64,000 nt of DNA from Microcebus murinus (Eukaryota; Chordata; Mammalia; Primates; Cheirogaleidae). The DNA is taken from positions 322,501 through 386,500 of the forward strand of contig NC_134119.1 of assembly GCF_040939455.1 (NCBI RefSeq). Direction: 5' to 3'. Each line of letters opens with the position of its first letter. Positions within the stretch are counted from its first letter, which is position 1. The translations under genes and the position numbers were made by a program. Shown piece after piece: positions 52,243-63,700 of this stretch. The notes below the pieces were generated by a model. It was given only the letters and a program-made list of their open reading frames with translations, was not told where the DNA came from and did no database searches.

Positions 52243-54126
52243 GGTCTGGAAGCCCTGGGTCTGGGGGTAATGGTGCAGGGATCCAACTCATGTCCCTTGA
52301 CCACCACCCAAGATGTGACTTCTGTAAATTCCTATTAAATGTTTCTTTCTGAGACATTGGGCAAAGTCAGTCTCTTTCTCTGGCTGACTTTAGTCTGACT
52401 TCCTCAGACTTTGGGAGTAGGGTTGCATAGACCTGACCACAACAGAACATCTATCACCCAAAGTAACTGTAACTGGCCATTTTATTGAGTGCCTACTCTG
52501 TGCTGCCTATGGGGGGATGTGCCACTTTTAATCCTAGAAGCCACCGGACAGCCCCGTGCAGCCAGTGCTCTTGCCTCCTCACTTCCATTCTTGCCCATTG
52601 ACAATTTTGCATTTACTGGAGTCATCTTAAAACAAACCAAATGACATCCAAGGCTTCCCAGGGCACACTGAGTGAAATGCAAACTCTTTTCCAACTTGCT
52701 CTGACCCCACCTTCCTCTGCCATCATTTGTAGCTCACTGCCATCATGCCAGTCTTGAACTGCCAAGATTGTTCCAGGCTCAGGGCCTGTGAGTGAATAGC
52801 TGCAAGCCTCCTAGCAGTCACTAAACTGTGCGACATTAAACAGGCAGCAAGAAAAGGCCTATGAAACCAAGAAGCAGAAAGGCCAGATTGATATCCCTGT
52901 CTCTTGATTCAAGACAATGAAAGATTTCAGGCCAGAATCAGAGGAATGAGAGAACAAAATAGACCTAGTACCAATTTCAGATTGATGCTGTGTTCAGCTT
53001 GTGTTGGGAGCTGCAAGAATGAATGAATCAGGCCTTAAGTGAGTCCCTCTGAGACCTGTAGTTCCACAGCAGGGATAGTCTTCCTAAAAAAATGTTCCCA
53101 AATACAGAAAAAGGTATATGCCCTAAGATGTTCATGATGGTGTTATTTGTAATAGTGAAAATGGAAACCTGCCCCAGCGTACAAGCAAGCACGCTCAAAT
53201 GGAATGTTACAGTTATTTAAAATGTGTACAAAGGCTACACAAGAACAACAAAAATGTTTGTGATAGCTCCTGAAACTAAAATGAGCAAGATGCATGTCTA
53301 TAAAAGGTGCATTACACATAAGTTTATAATAAACAAACAAGCCAACCTGTTCAGAGGAAATGAAACAGGAAGATAGCTGTCAAATGTTAACAGTGGTTAG
53401 TGTGAGAGTCTCATATTGACATCCCGTGCATCAGAACCTGTTAGGTGTTTTATATACTTTAAGCCTTTAATCAGATGAGGCAGATACTGATTATCTTCAT
53501 TCGGAGAAAAGGGAGCCTTGAGGCAGTGCTGCCACACTCCAATGCTAGCTCCTCCGTTTGCTCCAGTCCTCAAGCGCTCAAAGCTCTTCACACCTCAGCC
53601 ACCACAAGCCACGGTTACTTAGGGGAACACCTTGTCTTCCCCAACAAAGGAATTACACAGTCCTCAAGGGCTGGGTCCACATTAGACTCACCCTTGTACC
53701 CCACAAAGCCCAGCAGACTCTTACCCAAAGGACATTTCAATATTTAATAAAAACCACACAGAACCCATAAATACAGCTCCCATAAACCAGAATAAATATT
53801 GAATGCGGGTGGTGATGGTGTTTTCGCACTTTGTTGGTACCAGTTCACCGTCACATTGGGCATACACACCATACAATTCCAGGTCACTTAACCTTCCTTG
53901 CTGTTACATCTGGGGCAATCCCCACTACCTCTGACCACTAAAGGAGGTCTGATGCTCCCACTAATGCAGCTTCCCAGTGGGAACTCCCATGATGGCAGGA
54001 ATGGACAGGTGCAAAGCACCAGGTGCAGAATGGAGGTTCTCCCTCAAGGGTCTTTACAACGTGGTGAGCAACCTCAATCCTGCTGCCAAGAAGGAAAAGC
54101 AGATGCAGAACATTGTATGCCATCCT

Positions 54127-54232
54127 TTTTTTTCCTTTTTTTTTTTTTTGAGACAGAGGCCTTGCTATGTTGCCCAGGCTGGTCTTGAACCTAAGTGTTG
54201 GGACTACAGGTGTGAGCCATTGTGCCCAGCCC
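54127..54232 (-). mobile_element. Alu SINE fragment
   Basis: Antisense copy with most of the body deleted, GAGACAGAGGCCTTGCTATG to TGTGCCCAGCC. Confidence 0.85.
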
Positions 54233-54599
54233 ATGCCATCTTTGAGTAAGAAAGGGAAAGGCATAGAATATTCATACTTGCTTGCTGTTGCACTGAAGAA
54301 ACACTGGGAAGATGAGTAAGTAGCAATAACTGAGCCATCACAGAGGGTGCTCGTGAGGAGTGTTTCTGAGCTTCTGCACACTTAACAAAGGAGTCCTTGC
54401 ATCACCCTGGGAGCCCCAGTTGCACGCACACTCCCCTACACCTGAGGCAAGCTTTCCGCAGGCAAAGACTGCGTCCTTCCCCATGGAAGCTGACAGCTTT
54501 CACAGGGAAGAGCTCAATTACAACGGCAGCTAAACGCTTGCAGCGTCAGGGAAGCCCCTTGAATGGGGGCCAGCCTGGCTGGCTGGCAAACCTTTAGAG

Positions 54600-55123
54600 C
54601 AGGGGTCCTCAAACTTTTTAAACAGGGGGGCCAGTTCACTGTCCCTCAGACCATTGGAGGGCCGGACTAGTTTTCCTATGCACACTGCACATACCTTATT
54701 TTGAAGTAAAAAAACAAATGGGCAGGCCGGGCACAGTGGCTCACGCCTGTAATCCTAGCACTCTGGGAGGCCAAGGCGGGCGGATTGCTCGAGGTCAGGA
54801 GTTCGAAACCAGCCTGAGCAAGAGTGAGACCCCGTCTCTACTATAAATAGAAAGAAATTAATTGGCCAACTAATATATATAAAAAAAAAATTAGCCGGGC
54901 ATGGTGGCGAATGCCTGTAGTCCCAGCTACTTGGGAGGCTGAGGCAGGAGGATTGCTCGAGCCAGGAGTTTGAGGTTGCTGTGAGCTAGGCTGACGCCAC
55001 GGCACTCACTCTAGCCTGGGCAACAAAGCGAGACTCTGTCTCAAAAAAAAAAAAAAAAAAAAAAAAAACAAATGGGCAGAAACACCCACATATGGCCTGC
55101 AGGCTGTAGTTTGAGGGCGCCTG
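54600..55123. mobile_element. hAT MITE with nested Alu
   Basis: Terminal repeats CAGGGGTCCTCAAACT (54600-54615) and AGTTTGAGGGCGCCTG (55108-55123) are flanked by the 8-bp duplication CTTTAGAG/CTCTAGAG (54592-54599, 55124-55131), which is the hAT signature. The body without the Alu is about 170 bp and has no transposase frame. Confidence 0.85.
54725..55065 (+). mobile_element. Alu SINE, full-length, nested in hAT MITE
   Basis: Lemur-type Alu with a ~26-nt A tail, flanked by AAACAAATGGGCA on both sides. Confidence 0.95.
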
Positions 55124-55387
55124 CTCTAGAGTGCCCAGCCCACCATGTAACCTGGTGGGCTCCTCCTCAGAGATGTCGGGTCTGACCCCACAGGTTTGTC
55201 ACCATTACATTCTCACAGTTCATTCCATTTATCTTTACAGCATTCAAGATTTGCAATTTGTATTTGGGATTATGTTTTCTGCCTCTCCTAAGGGTATAGG
55301 ACTCACTGTGCCAGGGACCTGTGCTGGTTTATTTACCACTTTTGTGTCACAGTCCTGAAAGACACACCACACATGCTGAGGTGAGTT

Positions 55388-56846
55388 TTTCCCCAAAGGA
55401 ATGCTTTATTGACAGGTTACCCATTATTTAAGAAGATACATCACTTCCTGCCCCTGCAGCCTGCCTTCTCACCGCACCCCACCACACCACACCCCACCAA
55501 GCATCTCCCTTCCCTGGCCCCTGCACCCTGCCGTGTGTGGAGTGTCTGAGATGGCCTGGGACACTTGGTTATCAGAGGACACCTTGAGCCCGGCATCCCT
55601 TCCCCTCCAGGCATGCAGGGAAGGCAAGGCCTCAGTGCCCTGCTAACAGCCACTAAGGCACAGAACTGCTCCTCCAGACCACACCTCCTGACACACAGGG
55701 CCCTGATGGGAGAGGCTGTGGGGCGTGACAATTTAAAAACTGGAAAGAGATCTTTGTAGCTCTTGAAAGTGACAGCAGAGTCTTGGCTGATCCCAACATC
55801 CACCCTGACTTGACGTTTGGGGTCAGTTCTGCTTTTCATTCATCCTGCGTGCAGTAAACAGGCAGGCTGGAGTCACGGGCCAGTGGGCCAGGCCCCGCCA
55901 AGGCGGCACTGTGATGGGGGCGCATCTCTCCTGGAGACAGGCTTTTCCCACTCTCTCCCCCTCCCATTCCCAGGGGTCTGGGATCCCTTTAGGGCAGAGT
56001 GGGGAGCCAGTGGGAGCTGCTGCAGTCTTGGAGAGAAGCAGGTTTTATGCACTGGGATGGAGCATGCTACTGAAGTAAAATACACCAGCCAGGCAGGCTG
56101 CCACATGCACTGGACATAAAATTCTACACAGTGCTCACAGCCCATTAAGGAACCCCCATTTTTATATATAAAAAAACCATAAACAAAGCATAAGGCAATG
56201 TAAGGCTTATATTTCAGCTTGAGTCAAAAGAAATAAAATCCTCTATGAGGCTAAAGTTGTTTGCCTAATTTTAATTTTGAAAAGTCCACTGCATTTAAAA
56301 AATAATAAATTTGCTTTTGTTAAAGCTAGATCATTAGTGTAACAATCAGGCAGCTGCTGTGGTAATCAGTTTCCCCATTCAGCATTTTGAGATAAAAAAT
56401 TTCGATCAGCCAGGGCTTCTGGGTGAGTGTATTCCTTCTGTGAGTCAGGGAAGGAGGAGGTGGTCATAAAATGCCACTTATTTCACAGAAGTGACTCTTC
56501 CACCCTTAGACATTCTGATGAGCTAACAAAAAGGCCCAAGGGAGCCTGGGCTTTGGCTCGACACCCCTCCACATCCTCCACCCTGTCCATTTCCTGCGCC
56601 CTAGGAAGGACGGCACAGTGATCTGTTTCGTCTACAAACTTTAGTGTAAAACATCTGTGTACAAGACCGTGTTCTTTAATTCATGCGGACGCAGCAGCCA
56701 CATCTCCATGTGGACGGGCACGACTGTCCTCCAGCCGGCTCTGTCCATTCACCCGGTCGGGTTGCCCCACTGCGCAGCGCAGATTTGGCTGTGATGAGGA
56801 GGGTGTGCTCGCACGTGTTCTGTGGCTGGGCGAAGCTGCTGCAGGC
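55388..56846 (-). other. TPD52L2: TPD52L2 3' UTR
   Basis: About 1.46 kb from the TAA stop to the AATAAA at 55410-55405 on the - strand, close to the human length as I recall it. AT-rich upstream part, no Alu. Confidence 0.82.
55405..55410 (-). terminator. TPD52L2: TPD52L2 poly(A) signal
   Basis: AATAAA on the - strand (TTTATT on +), 1.44 kb downstream of the stop. Confidence 0.8.
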
Positions 56847-59800
56847 TTAGAAAGGCGCGTGATCCGACAGGGGCTGGTCGCCATTCCCCGCTGGGGAAGG
56901 GAGGTTGTCACTGCTGTTCTCTCTGTCACCGACAACCTTAGACTACGGGAGAGAAATGAGCAAGAAAGAAAAACCTGAGATAGAGCACATGGTACGTGGT
57001 AGGTCCATGCTCAGTTCTCCACCTGTGTTTATGTAACATGAATACCGCTCAGCAATGAAAAGGAACAAATCACTGACAGGCAGCAGCCTGGACAGGTCTC
57101 CAGAGAATTATGCAGAAGGAAGAGACAGCCCAAAGGCTACATACCATAGGGCTCCATTTATGTGACATTCTTGAAATGACATAATTATAGAAATGGAGAA
57201 GAGATTAGAGACTGCCGGGGGCAGGGCAGTGGCTACGAAGGCGCCACGAGGGATCTTGGTGGAGAGAAGTTCTGTATCTTAACTGTCTGTGTCGATGTCC
57301 TGGTTGTGAGCCTGCACTATGGTTTTGCAAAACGTTACCACTGGAGGAAACTGCGTAAAAGGCACAAGAGACCTCTTGTATTATTAAGGCTGGTGCAAAA
57401 GTAATTGCAGTGTTAGCATTGCTGATTTTTGCCATTTGATACTGGAATACATTCTTAAATAAATGTGGTTATGTTCTGCATCATTTTAATGTGTATTTCT
57501 CACTTTGTTTTTTTGCTAATGACTTATTTTGCTCTTTATTTTATATGTATTTTAGACTATGGATATGTTAGACAAAAAGCAAACGTGAGCAATTTTCTTA
57601 TTCGAGTTCAAAATGGGTTGCAAAGGAGCGGAGACAACCCGCAACATCAACACCACATTTGGCCCAGGAACTGGTAACGAATGTACAGTGTGGTGGTGGT
57701 TCAAGAAGTCTTGCAAAGGAGATGAGAGCCTTGAAGATGAGGAGCATGGTGGCCATCAAAAGTTGACAATGACCAACTGAGAGCCATCATCGAACCTGAT
57801 CCTCTTACAACTACATGAGAAATTGCCAAAAAACTCAACATCCACCATTCTACAGTCGCTCAACATTTGAAGCAAACTGGAAAGGGCAGAAAGCTCGGTA
57901 AGTGGGTACCCCATGAGCTGACTAAAAATCGAAAAGATTGAAGTGTCTTCTCTTATTGTTCGCAATGAAAACGAGCCAATTCCCAATCAAATTGTGATAT
58001 GCCATGGAAACTGGATTTTGTATGACAGCTGGCAACGACCAGCTCAGTGGTTGGACCAAGAAGCAGCTCCAAAACACTTTCCAAAGCCAAACTTGTACCA
58101 AAAAAAAAAGGTCTTGGTCATTATTTGGTGGTCTGCTGTCAGTCTGATCCACTACAGCTTTCTGAATCCAGTGAACCATTACATATGAGAAGTATGCTCA
58201 GCAAATCAATGAGATGCACCAAAAACTGCAATGCCTGTAGCTGGCATTGGTCACCAGAAAGGGCCCAATTCTTTTCCACAACAACATCGACCGCACATCA
58301 CACAACTAGCGCTTCAAAAGTTGAATGAATTGGGCTACAAAGTTTTGCCTTATCCCCCATATTCACCTGACCTCTCACCAACCGCCACTTCTTCAAGCAT
58401 CTCGCCAACTTTTTGCAGAGAAAACGCTTCCACAACCAGCAGGATGCAGAAAATGCTTTCCAAGAGTTCATGGGATCCCGGAGCACAGATTTTTACACTA
58501 CAGGAATAAACAAACTTATTTCTCATTAGCAAAAATGTGTTGATTGTAATGGTTCCTATTTTGATTAATAAAGATGTGTTTGAGCCCAGCTATAATGATT
58601 TAAAATTCAGAGTCCGAAACTGCAATTGCTTTCGCACCAGCCTAATACTTCCTACAACTGCATGTGCATCTACAGTGATTCAATCACTAATGATAAGTGA
58701 TGTGAGTGACACCCCATCAAGAGAATCAGATAGTCCAGGTACAATTACCTTTATGGTCCCAACTCGGTCTTCAAATGACTTGAAAGTTGCAGAGTTCCTT
58801 TAGAGAGAAGGAAGAGACATTGGTGTAGAAACCAAACTGTCACGCTGCCCTCTGAGACCTGAAGGGTCAGGGTTAGGGCCGGAGGGCTCCCTAACAGCAT
58901 CCCACAATCTCAATGCAGAGACACAACACACCAAAACAGGAGTGCCCCTTGCAAGAGGTCCAGCCAGGGTCACTAAAGAGGCCCCCCAGGTCAGAAGTGA
59001 GGTCAGCCATGCCCACCAACCACAGGGCAGGCCCAAATGTCACACGGGGAACCACAAGCCCTAGACTGCAGCAGAGGGGGGGGATGCCCAGCACATCTTT
59101 GGTGCACCCTTGGTGTACACCCTTGGCTCTTCTGTACTGGGGCCATGAAAAGTTCTAGAGTTCCTCACACACATCTCAGAAAAGTCAAGCGAAAGGAAAA
59201 CCAAGGACAATGCTGGGACAGCAGAGTGGGGAGGAGGCAGAGGAGAAGACAGTGGACCAGCCCGTCCCTCAGTCCCTCTTACACAGCCAGATCCCCTTCC
59301 TGCCCCGAGGCCTTGACGACACCCAGCCAGTCTCCATAGCAAGAACAGGCTCTCCTGAGAGTCAGCTACGCCTGACCCAGCAAGCACAGGAACAACAGAC
59401 CACAGCTCTGGGGGTTTCCATAAAGGCTCTGAGACACTCAACCCCTCCGCCCCAAGCAATAGCCCGTGGCAGCAGGTGCCAGTGCCCATGGGGGAGCCTC
59501 TGGTACCCACTCCCTGGCCTGACCCTGCAGGCCGCCGGGACTCAGAAAGTTCAGGACAGGGCCCAGTTTGGCAGAAGGGTCTCCTCTGGAGGTCGCAGGA
59601 TAAGAGTCTCACCCCACCAATTTCCCCTCGTCAGCCTTGGGGATCTTTCCCAACCTCAGCCGATTGGGGTGGAGGGGGACACAGGAATGGGAAGATATGA
59701 CCAGCAGCAGCCACCCAACCCCCACCCAGAGACACCCCACCTCCGGCGCCACGGGGGCAGGCATACGTTACCTCATGGCCGGCATACTTATTGAGTGGCG

Positions 59801-60765
59801 GATGGAGTAGCTGCTGCTCGGAAGCATGGTAGAAGCAGAGGAGGAAGCAAGAGTTAGCACTGAGGGTAAGACCAGCAGGCGTGCGTCAGACAGTCTGCAT
59901 GTAAACCCGGCTTCGTGGGACCCACTGCTCCCCACAAAGCTGGAGCGGGCTCCTCCACTCAATGCCCCAGAAGGAAACCTGTCCCCAGGCTCCTCTCCCC
60001 GAGTCCTTGGAGAGCATCCAAAGCCACCAGCGGTGTGGCACCGGGGGCAGGAGCCTAACAGAGGGGACTGGAAGGAGACCTAGGCCTGGGCTTTCACAAA
60101 ACACAGGGTACACACAGCCTTCAGATGCCCTTGACTTTACAGCGAGTTAAATGACCTTTTAGTAAAAGAGAAACAACCAAGTCAAGTAAAAATATCTGCA
60201 ATTGGATTGTCCTGGATCTGAAATCAGATTGTTCTGGATTCGGCTCTAGACCTCGGAGCTCCGACAAGAGCATGCTTTAGTTAGCATGAGGACAAGGACC
60301 ACTTGAGAGGAAGACCTAAGGGTTCTCAGGTAATAAATGAGACAAAGCTCAACCTGAGGGGACAGGTGTGCATCTCAGGAAAACAAGGAAACAGGACTAG
60401 TGTATGAAGGGTCAGCACAGCCCTTCCCAGTCAAGATGCTGCTTTTTAGGAACAAACTCGAGTGTGGACACCGAGATGTCCATGTTGTATGAGGCACGGA
60501 CCCAGAAGCAGGTGCCTGCATGTGCCCAGGTGTGAAGCACTCAGCGGGGCGGTGTCTCTGCCTTGATCATGCTGCTGGCTAAGCAGGAGAGAAGCTGAGG
60601 CTTTGTTCCCCGAGGTGCGAGTTTCACCGCCATTCTCACCCACCTCCTCCTGCACAGCCTCCCACAGGGCCCTGCCTGAGGCCCCCTTGCCCTGATCCAG
60701 AGAGAGCCTTCCACAGATGCGTCCAGGCTCAGTCTTACCTAAAGGAGTGTGAGAACGGATGAGCC
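56847..60765 (-). CDS. TPD52L2: Tumor protein D52-like 2, C-terminal exons (partial)
   Basis: The D52 family are small coiled-coil adaptors linked to vesicle trafficking. Four exons lie on the - strand: 60765-60739 (27 nt, cassette, AHPFSHSF), 59813-59772 (42 nt, cassette, SYSIRHSISMPAM), 58797-58749 (49 nt, NSATFKSFEDRVGTIK) and 56942-56847 (96 nt, SKVVGDRENSSDNLPSPAGN to the terminal DHAPF and TAA). Phases agree: each cassette exon enters after AG and leaves with AG, so either can be skipped without shifting the frame. Together they add 23 residues, which equals the difference between the 206- and 229-residue human isoforms. The coiled coil and N-terminus are beyond the window end, and I found none of them in 60,766-64,000. 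The 42-nt exon has a GAGCAGCAG acceptor, so a 39-nt version is possible. Confidence 0.93.
57020..58700 (+). mobile_element. L1 3' end interrupted by mariner
   Basis: CAGCAATGAAAAGGAACAAA, CTCCAGAGAATTATGCAGAA and ACATTCTTGAAATGACATAA follow an L1M-type 3' UTR up to 57383. The continuation CTACAACTGCATGTGCATCT lies after the mariner (58651 onward), so one L1 was split by the insertion. Confidence 0.72.
57384..58645 (+). pseudogene. Decayed mariner (Hsmar1-like) transposon with dead transposase
   Basis: A 1262-bp element with inverted ends: left TTAAGGCTGGTGCAAAAG (57384) and right CTTTCGCACCAGCCTAA (to 58645), flanked by TA (57382-57383 and 58646-58647). The internal sequence follows an Hsmar1-type DD34D transposase on the + strand, starting about 57558, but it has stops (e.g. 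TGA near 57586) and frameshifts. The first catalytic Asp is His (CAT at 58003-58005, context ICHGNW). The second is Asn (AAC at 58280-58282, context FHNN). Recognisable pieces include WWFKKSCKGDESLEDEE and LPYPPYSPDLSPT. It cannot encode an active enzyme. Confidence 0.9.
59772..59813 (-). CDS. TPD52L2: TPD52L2 42-nt cassette exon
   Basis: Donor GTAACG after GCCATGAG; acceptor within CCGAGCAGCAG. It encodes SSYSIRHSISMPAM across the junction. The same peptide is known from alternative exons of TPD52L1, which supports the call. Confidence 0.88.
60739..60765 (-). CDS. TPD52L2: TPD52L2 27-nt cassette exon
   Basis: Acceptor CTTCCAG, 27 coding bases giving (R)AHPFSHSF(S), donor GTAAGA. The peptide matches the insertion in the longer human isoform as I remember it. 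Confidence 0.88.
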   Translation of the reverse strand, partial: GSSVLTLL

Positions 60766-63700
60766 CTGGAAGGTGGCAGTAGGAGAGAAGAAATGTAGTG
60801 TTAAGCAAGGGAGGCCAGCGCCCGCCCACAACCCTCCCCTGGGAGCCCCAGGCTGCTTTGCTCATGCCCTGGACGGCCACTCCGTGACAGCTCCTCAGTC
60901 CCCACACCATCAGGGAGCACAGCCCTGTCTCCAATCCCACCACCACCTGACTCTACAAGAGACTCCCACAAGCTCACTAAGGGCAACTGCACAGCCCACA
61001 GCTCCGCCTCCTGGGCATGGTCCGCTGTGTGAGCAGCCCCTGCTCCCACACCTATATGGAGGTTGGAGGGGAGAAGCCCCAGAGAGGGCTACCAAAGCCA
61101 GCACCTAGAACACAAGTGGCCCCACAGAGCAGTGCAGAGGTCTGAGAGGCACTGCAGCAAGCCTGCCAGGCCTGGCCAGTGCTTTGCGTCAGTGGCCTGC
61201 GTTCTCCAAAGCACTTCAGTTGAATGGGACCAGAAGTGCCAGGAGAGGGCCTGGAACACTTGGGGCAAAGAACTTCTGCTCTAAGCCCTGTCCACAGACA
61301 AGAGAAACCAACCTGGAAACTCCTGTGCCTGAGGGTGGCTGCAGGCACACAGAGGACACAGCTGGCCACTCCTCCACCGTGCAAGTGGCCGCGCCAGAGG
61401 GATACTGAAGAACCGACACAGGCTCACTCACGCTGCCTGAGGTGCTCACACCTTGTGGTACAAGTGGGACCTGCTCCTCTCTGGGGGAGAGAGGAGCAGC
61501 CTGAGGTCCACAGAAGGCAGGTACCCTTGTATAAGGTCACAGAGCTGGAGGGTGATCAACCCTGAGGCAAACCACTCTCTAATCTGAATCCAGCTCCCTC
61601 TTCCTTATGCCGGAGAGGACACCAGAGGCCTCACAGTCCAGGGCTGACCTGTCATGGACCATTATAGACACATGCATTGTTTGGGCAACTGTCCTAAAGG
61701 ACCTGTACCCAAGAATTAGGAGGGGCCCACTGGGTGTCATCCAATCCTAAACCTCCCAAGCCTGACTTTCACTTTTAACAAGCAGTGAACTCTCAACCTC
61801 AGTCTCTCAGCCAGGATGCTAATGGGCCTCGACCTCAGAAACCACCCGTGACCACTTAGCGAGACCATGGGCACACATCAAGGCCTGCAATGCTGGAGTT
61901 CACACCACCACGACAAACACCAACAGCAGGGCCCTGGGCTTAGGACATTCCCTCAAGCAACATGAACACGACCAGCCAACTGCGGAGAGCTAGCCCCTGC
62001 TCACCTGGCTGCCCTGCATGCCAGAGCACCTGTGCAAACACCACACACCGCACTGTGGGGGCCAGGCACTCAGACACAGCTGTCCTGGTGTCATTGAGAC
62101 TGGAACCCTACTGACTGCCAGCCACGCCCTGAGGCCACATGACATGGGGTCAGCGGCAAATCCCAGGTCTTTGAGGAGAATGGGGGCTGCAGGCTTTGTC
62201 AGAGGAGGAACAGACAGTGAAGTGGGGTCGTGCCCCTGTGCTTCCAGAAAAAGACAGGCCACAGAAAGAACTGCCTGGAGCCAGGTGTGGTGGCTCACAT
62301 CTGTCTTCCCTGCTATTCAGGAGGCCAAGGTGGGAGGATCACTTGCGCCCAAGAGTTCAAGGCTGCAGTGCTATGGTGGTGACACTGCACGCCAGCCTGG
62401 GCGAGAGAGCGACACCTTCTCATTTAAAAAAATAAAAAAGCGCCTGGATCAAAATGGCCAGGCCGGTTCCTGCATAGCCCTTCCCACCAGCGCCAAGGGC
62501 TCCGCACACCCACCGGATTTCCACCCAGGACACTCTGAACTCAAACGGGAGTGAAGATACTTAAAATGAGTAACACCGAAGGTGAAAACACTCCTAGCAG
62601 GGCATGATTTAGGCACAGCAGATACCTGTTGTTTCCTTAAAAAGCTCTGTGGTACAACTGCTCTGAGGCAAGATAGGTGTTTTCAGGAGGAAACAGGCAA
62701 CAGCCTGGTGCTCACCCTGCAGCCGTCCCTGGGAGAAAGGCCCCAGTGGTATGTGGTCAGAGACTGTCACTGGACTCACTACCATGCAGATCAGGTGGCC
62801 AAAGGAGGTGCCCCAGGGTAAACTCCCACACAGCCTAGGGGGATCATGGTAGACCCTGGCTGCCAGCTCAGAGCCTTTAAGGCTGAGCTCAGCTGCAGCT
62901 GGGGACAGCGTCCCTTCCTGTGCCCAAGCTCAGCAGTGGTGGATGGGGGCTGCATTTACAGGGTAACCCACAAATGACTCCCCCAGCCATAGCTACTCGG
63001 AGGAGCATGGCTGCAGCCCCAGGTGTGTGAGGATGCACAGAAGAAACACACAATGTGTACTGACTGTGCAGTTTCTCCAAGGTTTGACACTTCTCAAAAT
63101 AAAGGTTGTAGGGTGGGGGTAAATTACACCTCAAACAAAAATAAAAGGTGAGCACAATTTTCAGGCAGAAGCTGTCTCCTCTGCATGGCTGGGTAAGTCC
63201 CCGGTGTGGACATCTGTGTCCTCCTCTGTGGCTCAGCAGTCAGGGCAGAGTGCTGGTGCAGGAGAGCCCCCCAGCCTGAGGCCTTCTCAGGCCACACCAA
63301 GCCAGGAGGTGGGACACGCTTAACCTGGAGCAGGCACAAAGGGGGCCAGCCCAGGGAAGAGACGCACACATTGCTGAGTCCTGCAGAGCCACCAGAAGGG
63401 AAGAGGAGAAGGGTCCACATGGTGCCTGGTCCTTGGGGCACCACCGGAAGATTCTCGACTGTGAGGGGCCAAAGCCCAGAAACCACCTTTGTTGGGATGG
63501 GGTAGGGGCTACAGGGAGGCACTCCCTATGGTCTGAAAGTGAGGGGAGTGGTTTTGAGTGTAGGGGCTGGAGCCAAGATGCTGCTGGTGATAGTGACGAC
63601 TCACACTCTGATTGTCACCTGGCCCTAACACACCCGCCCCCAAAGGCCTTGCCTGAGACACAGCAGGAGGCAGCACAGCCAGACTTCACACTAAGGCTTC

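Larger units (their letters stand above)
51781..55387. other. Spacer between DNAJC5 start and TPD52L2 end
   Basis: About 3.6 kb beyond the CpG island. It holds a hAT-type fragment, an Alu piece, a hAT MITE with a nested Alu, and probable L2/MIR remnants (GAGTGCCTACTCTGTGC near 52486). No gene is recognised. Confidence 0.65.
56943..58748 (-). other. TPD52L2: TPD52L2 last intron
   Basis: Contains an L1 3' end split by a mariner element and little else. Confidence 0.8.
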
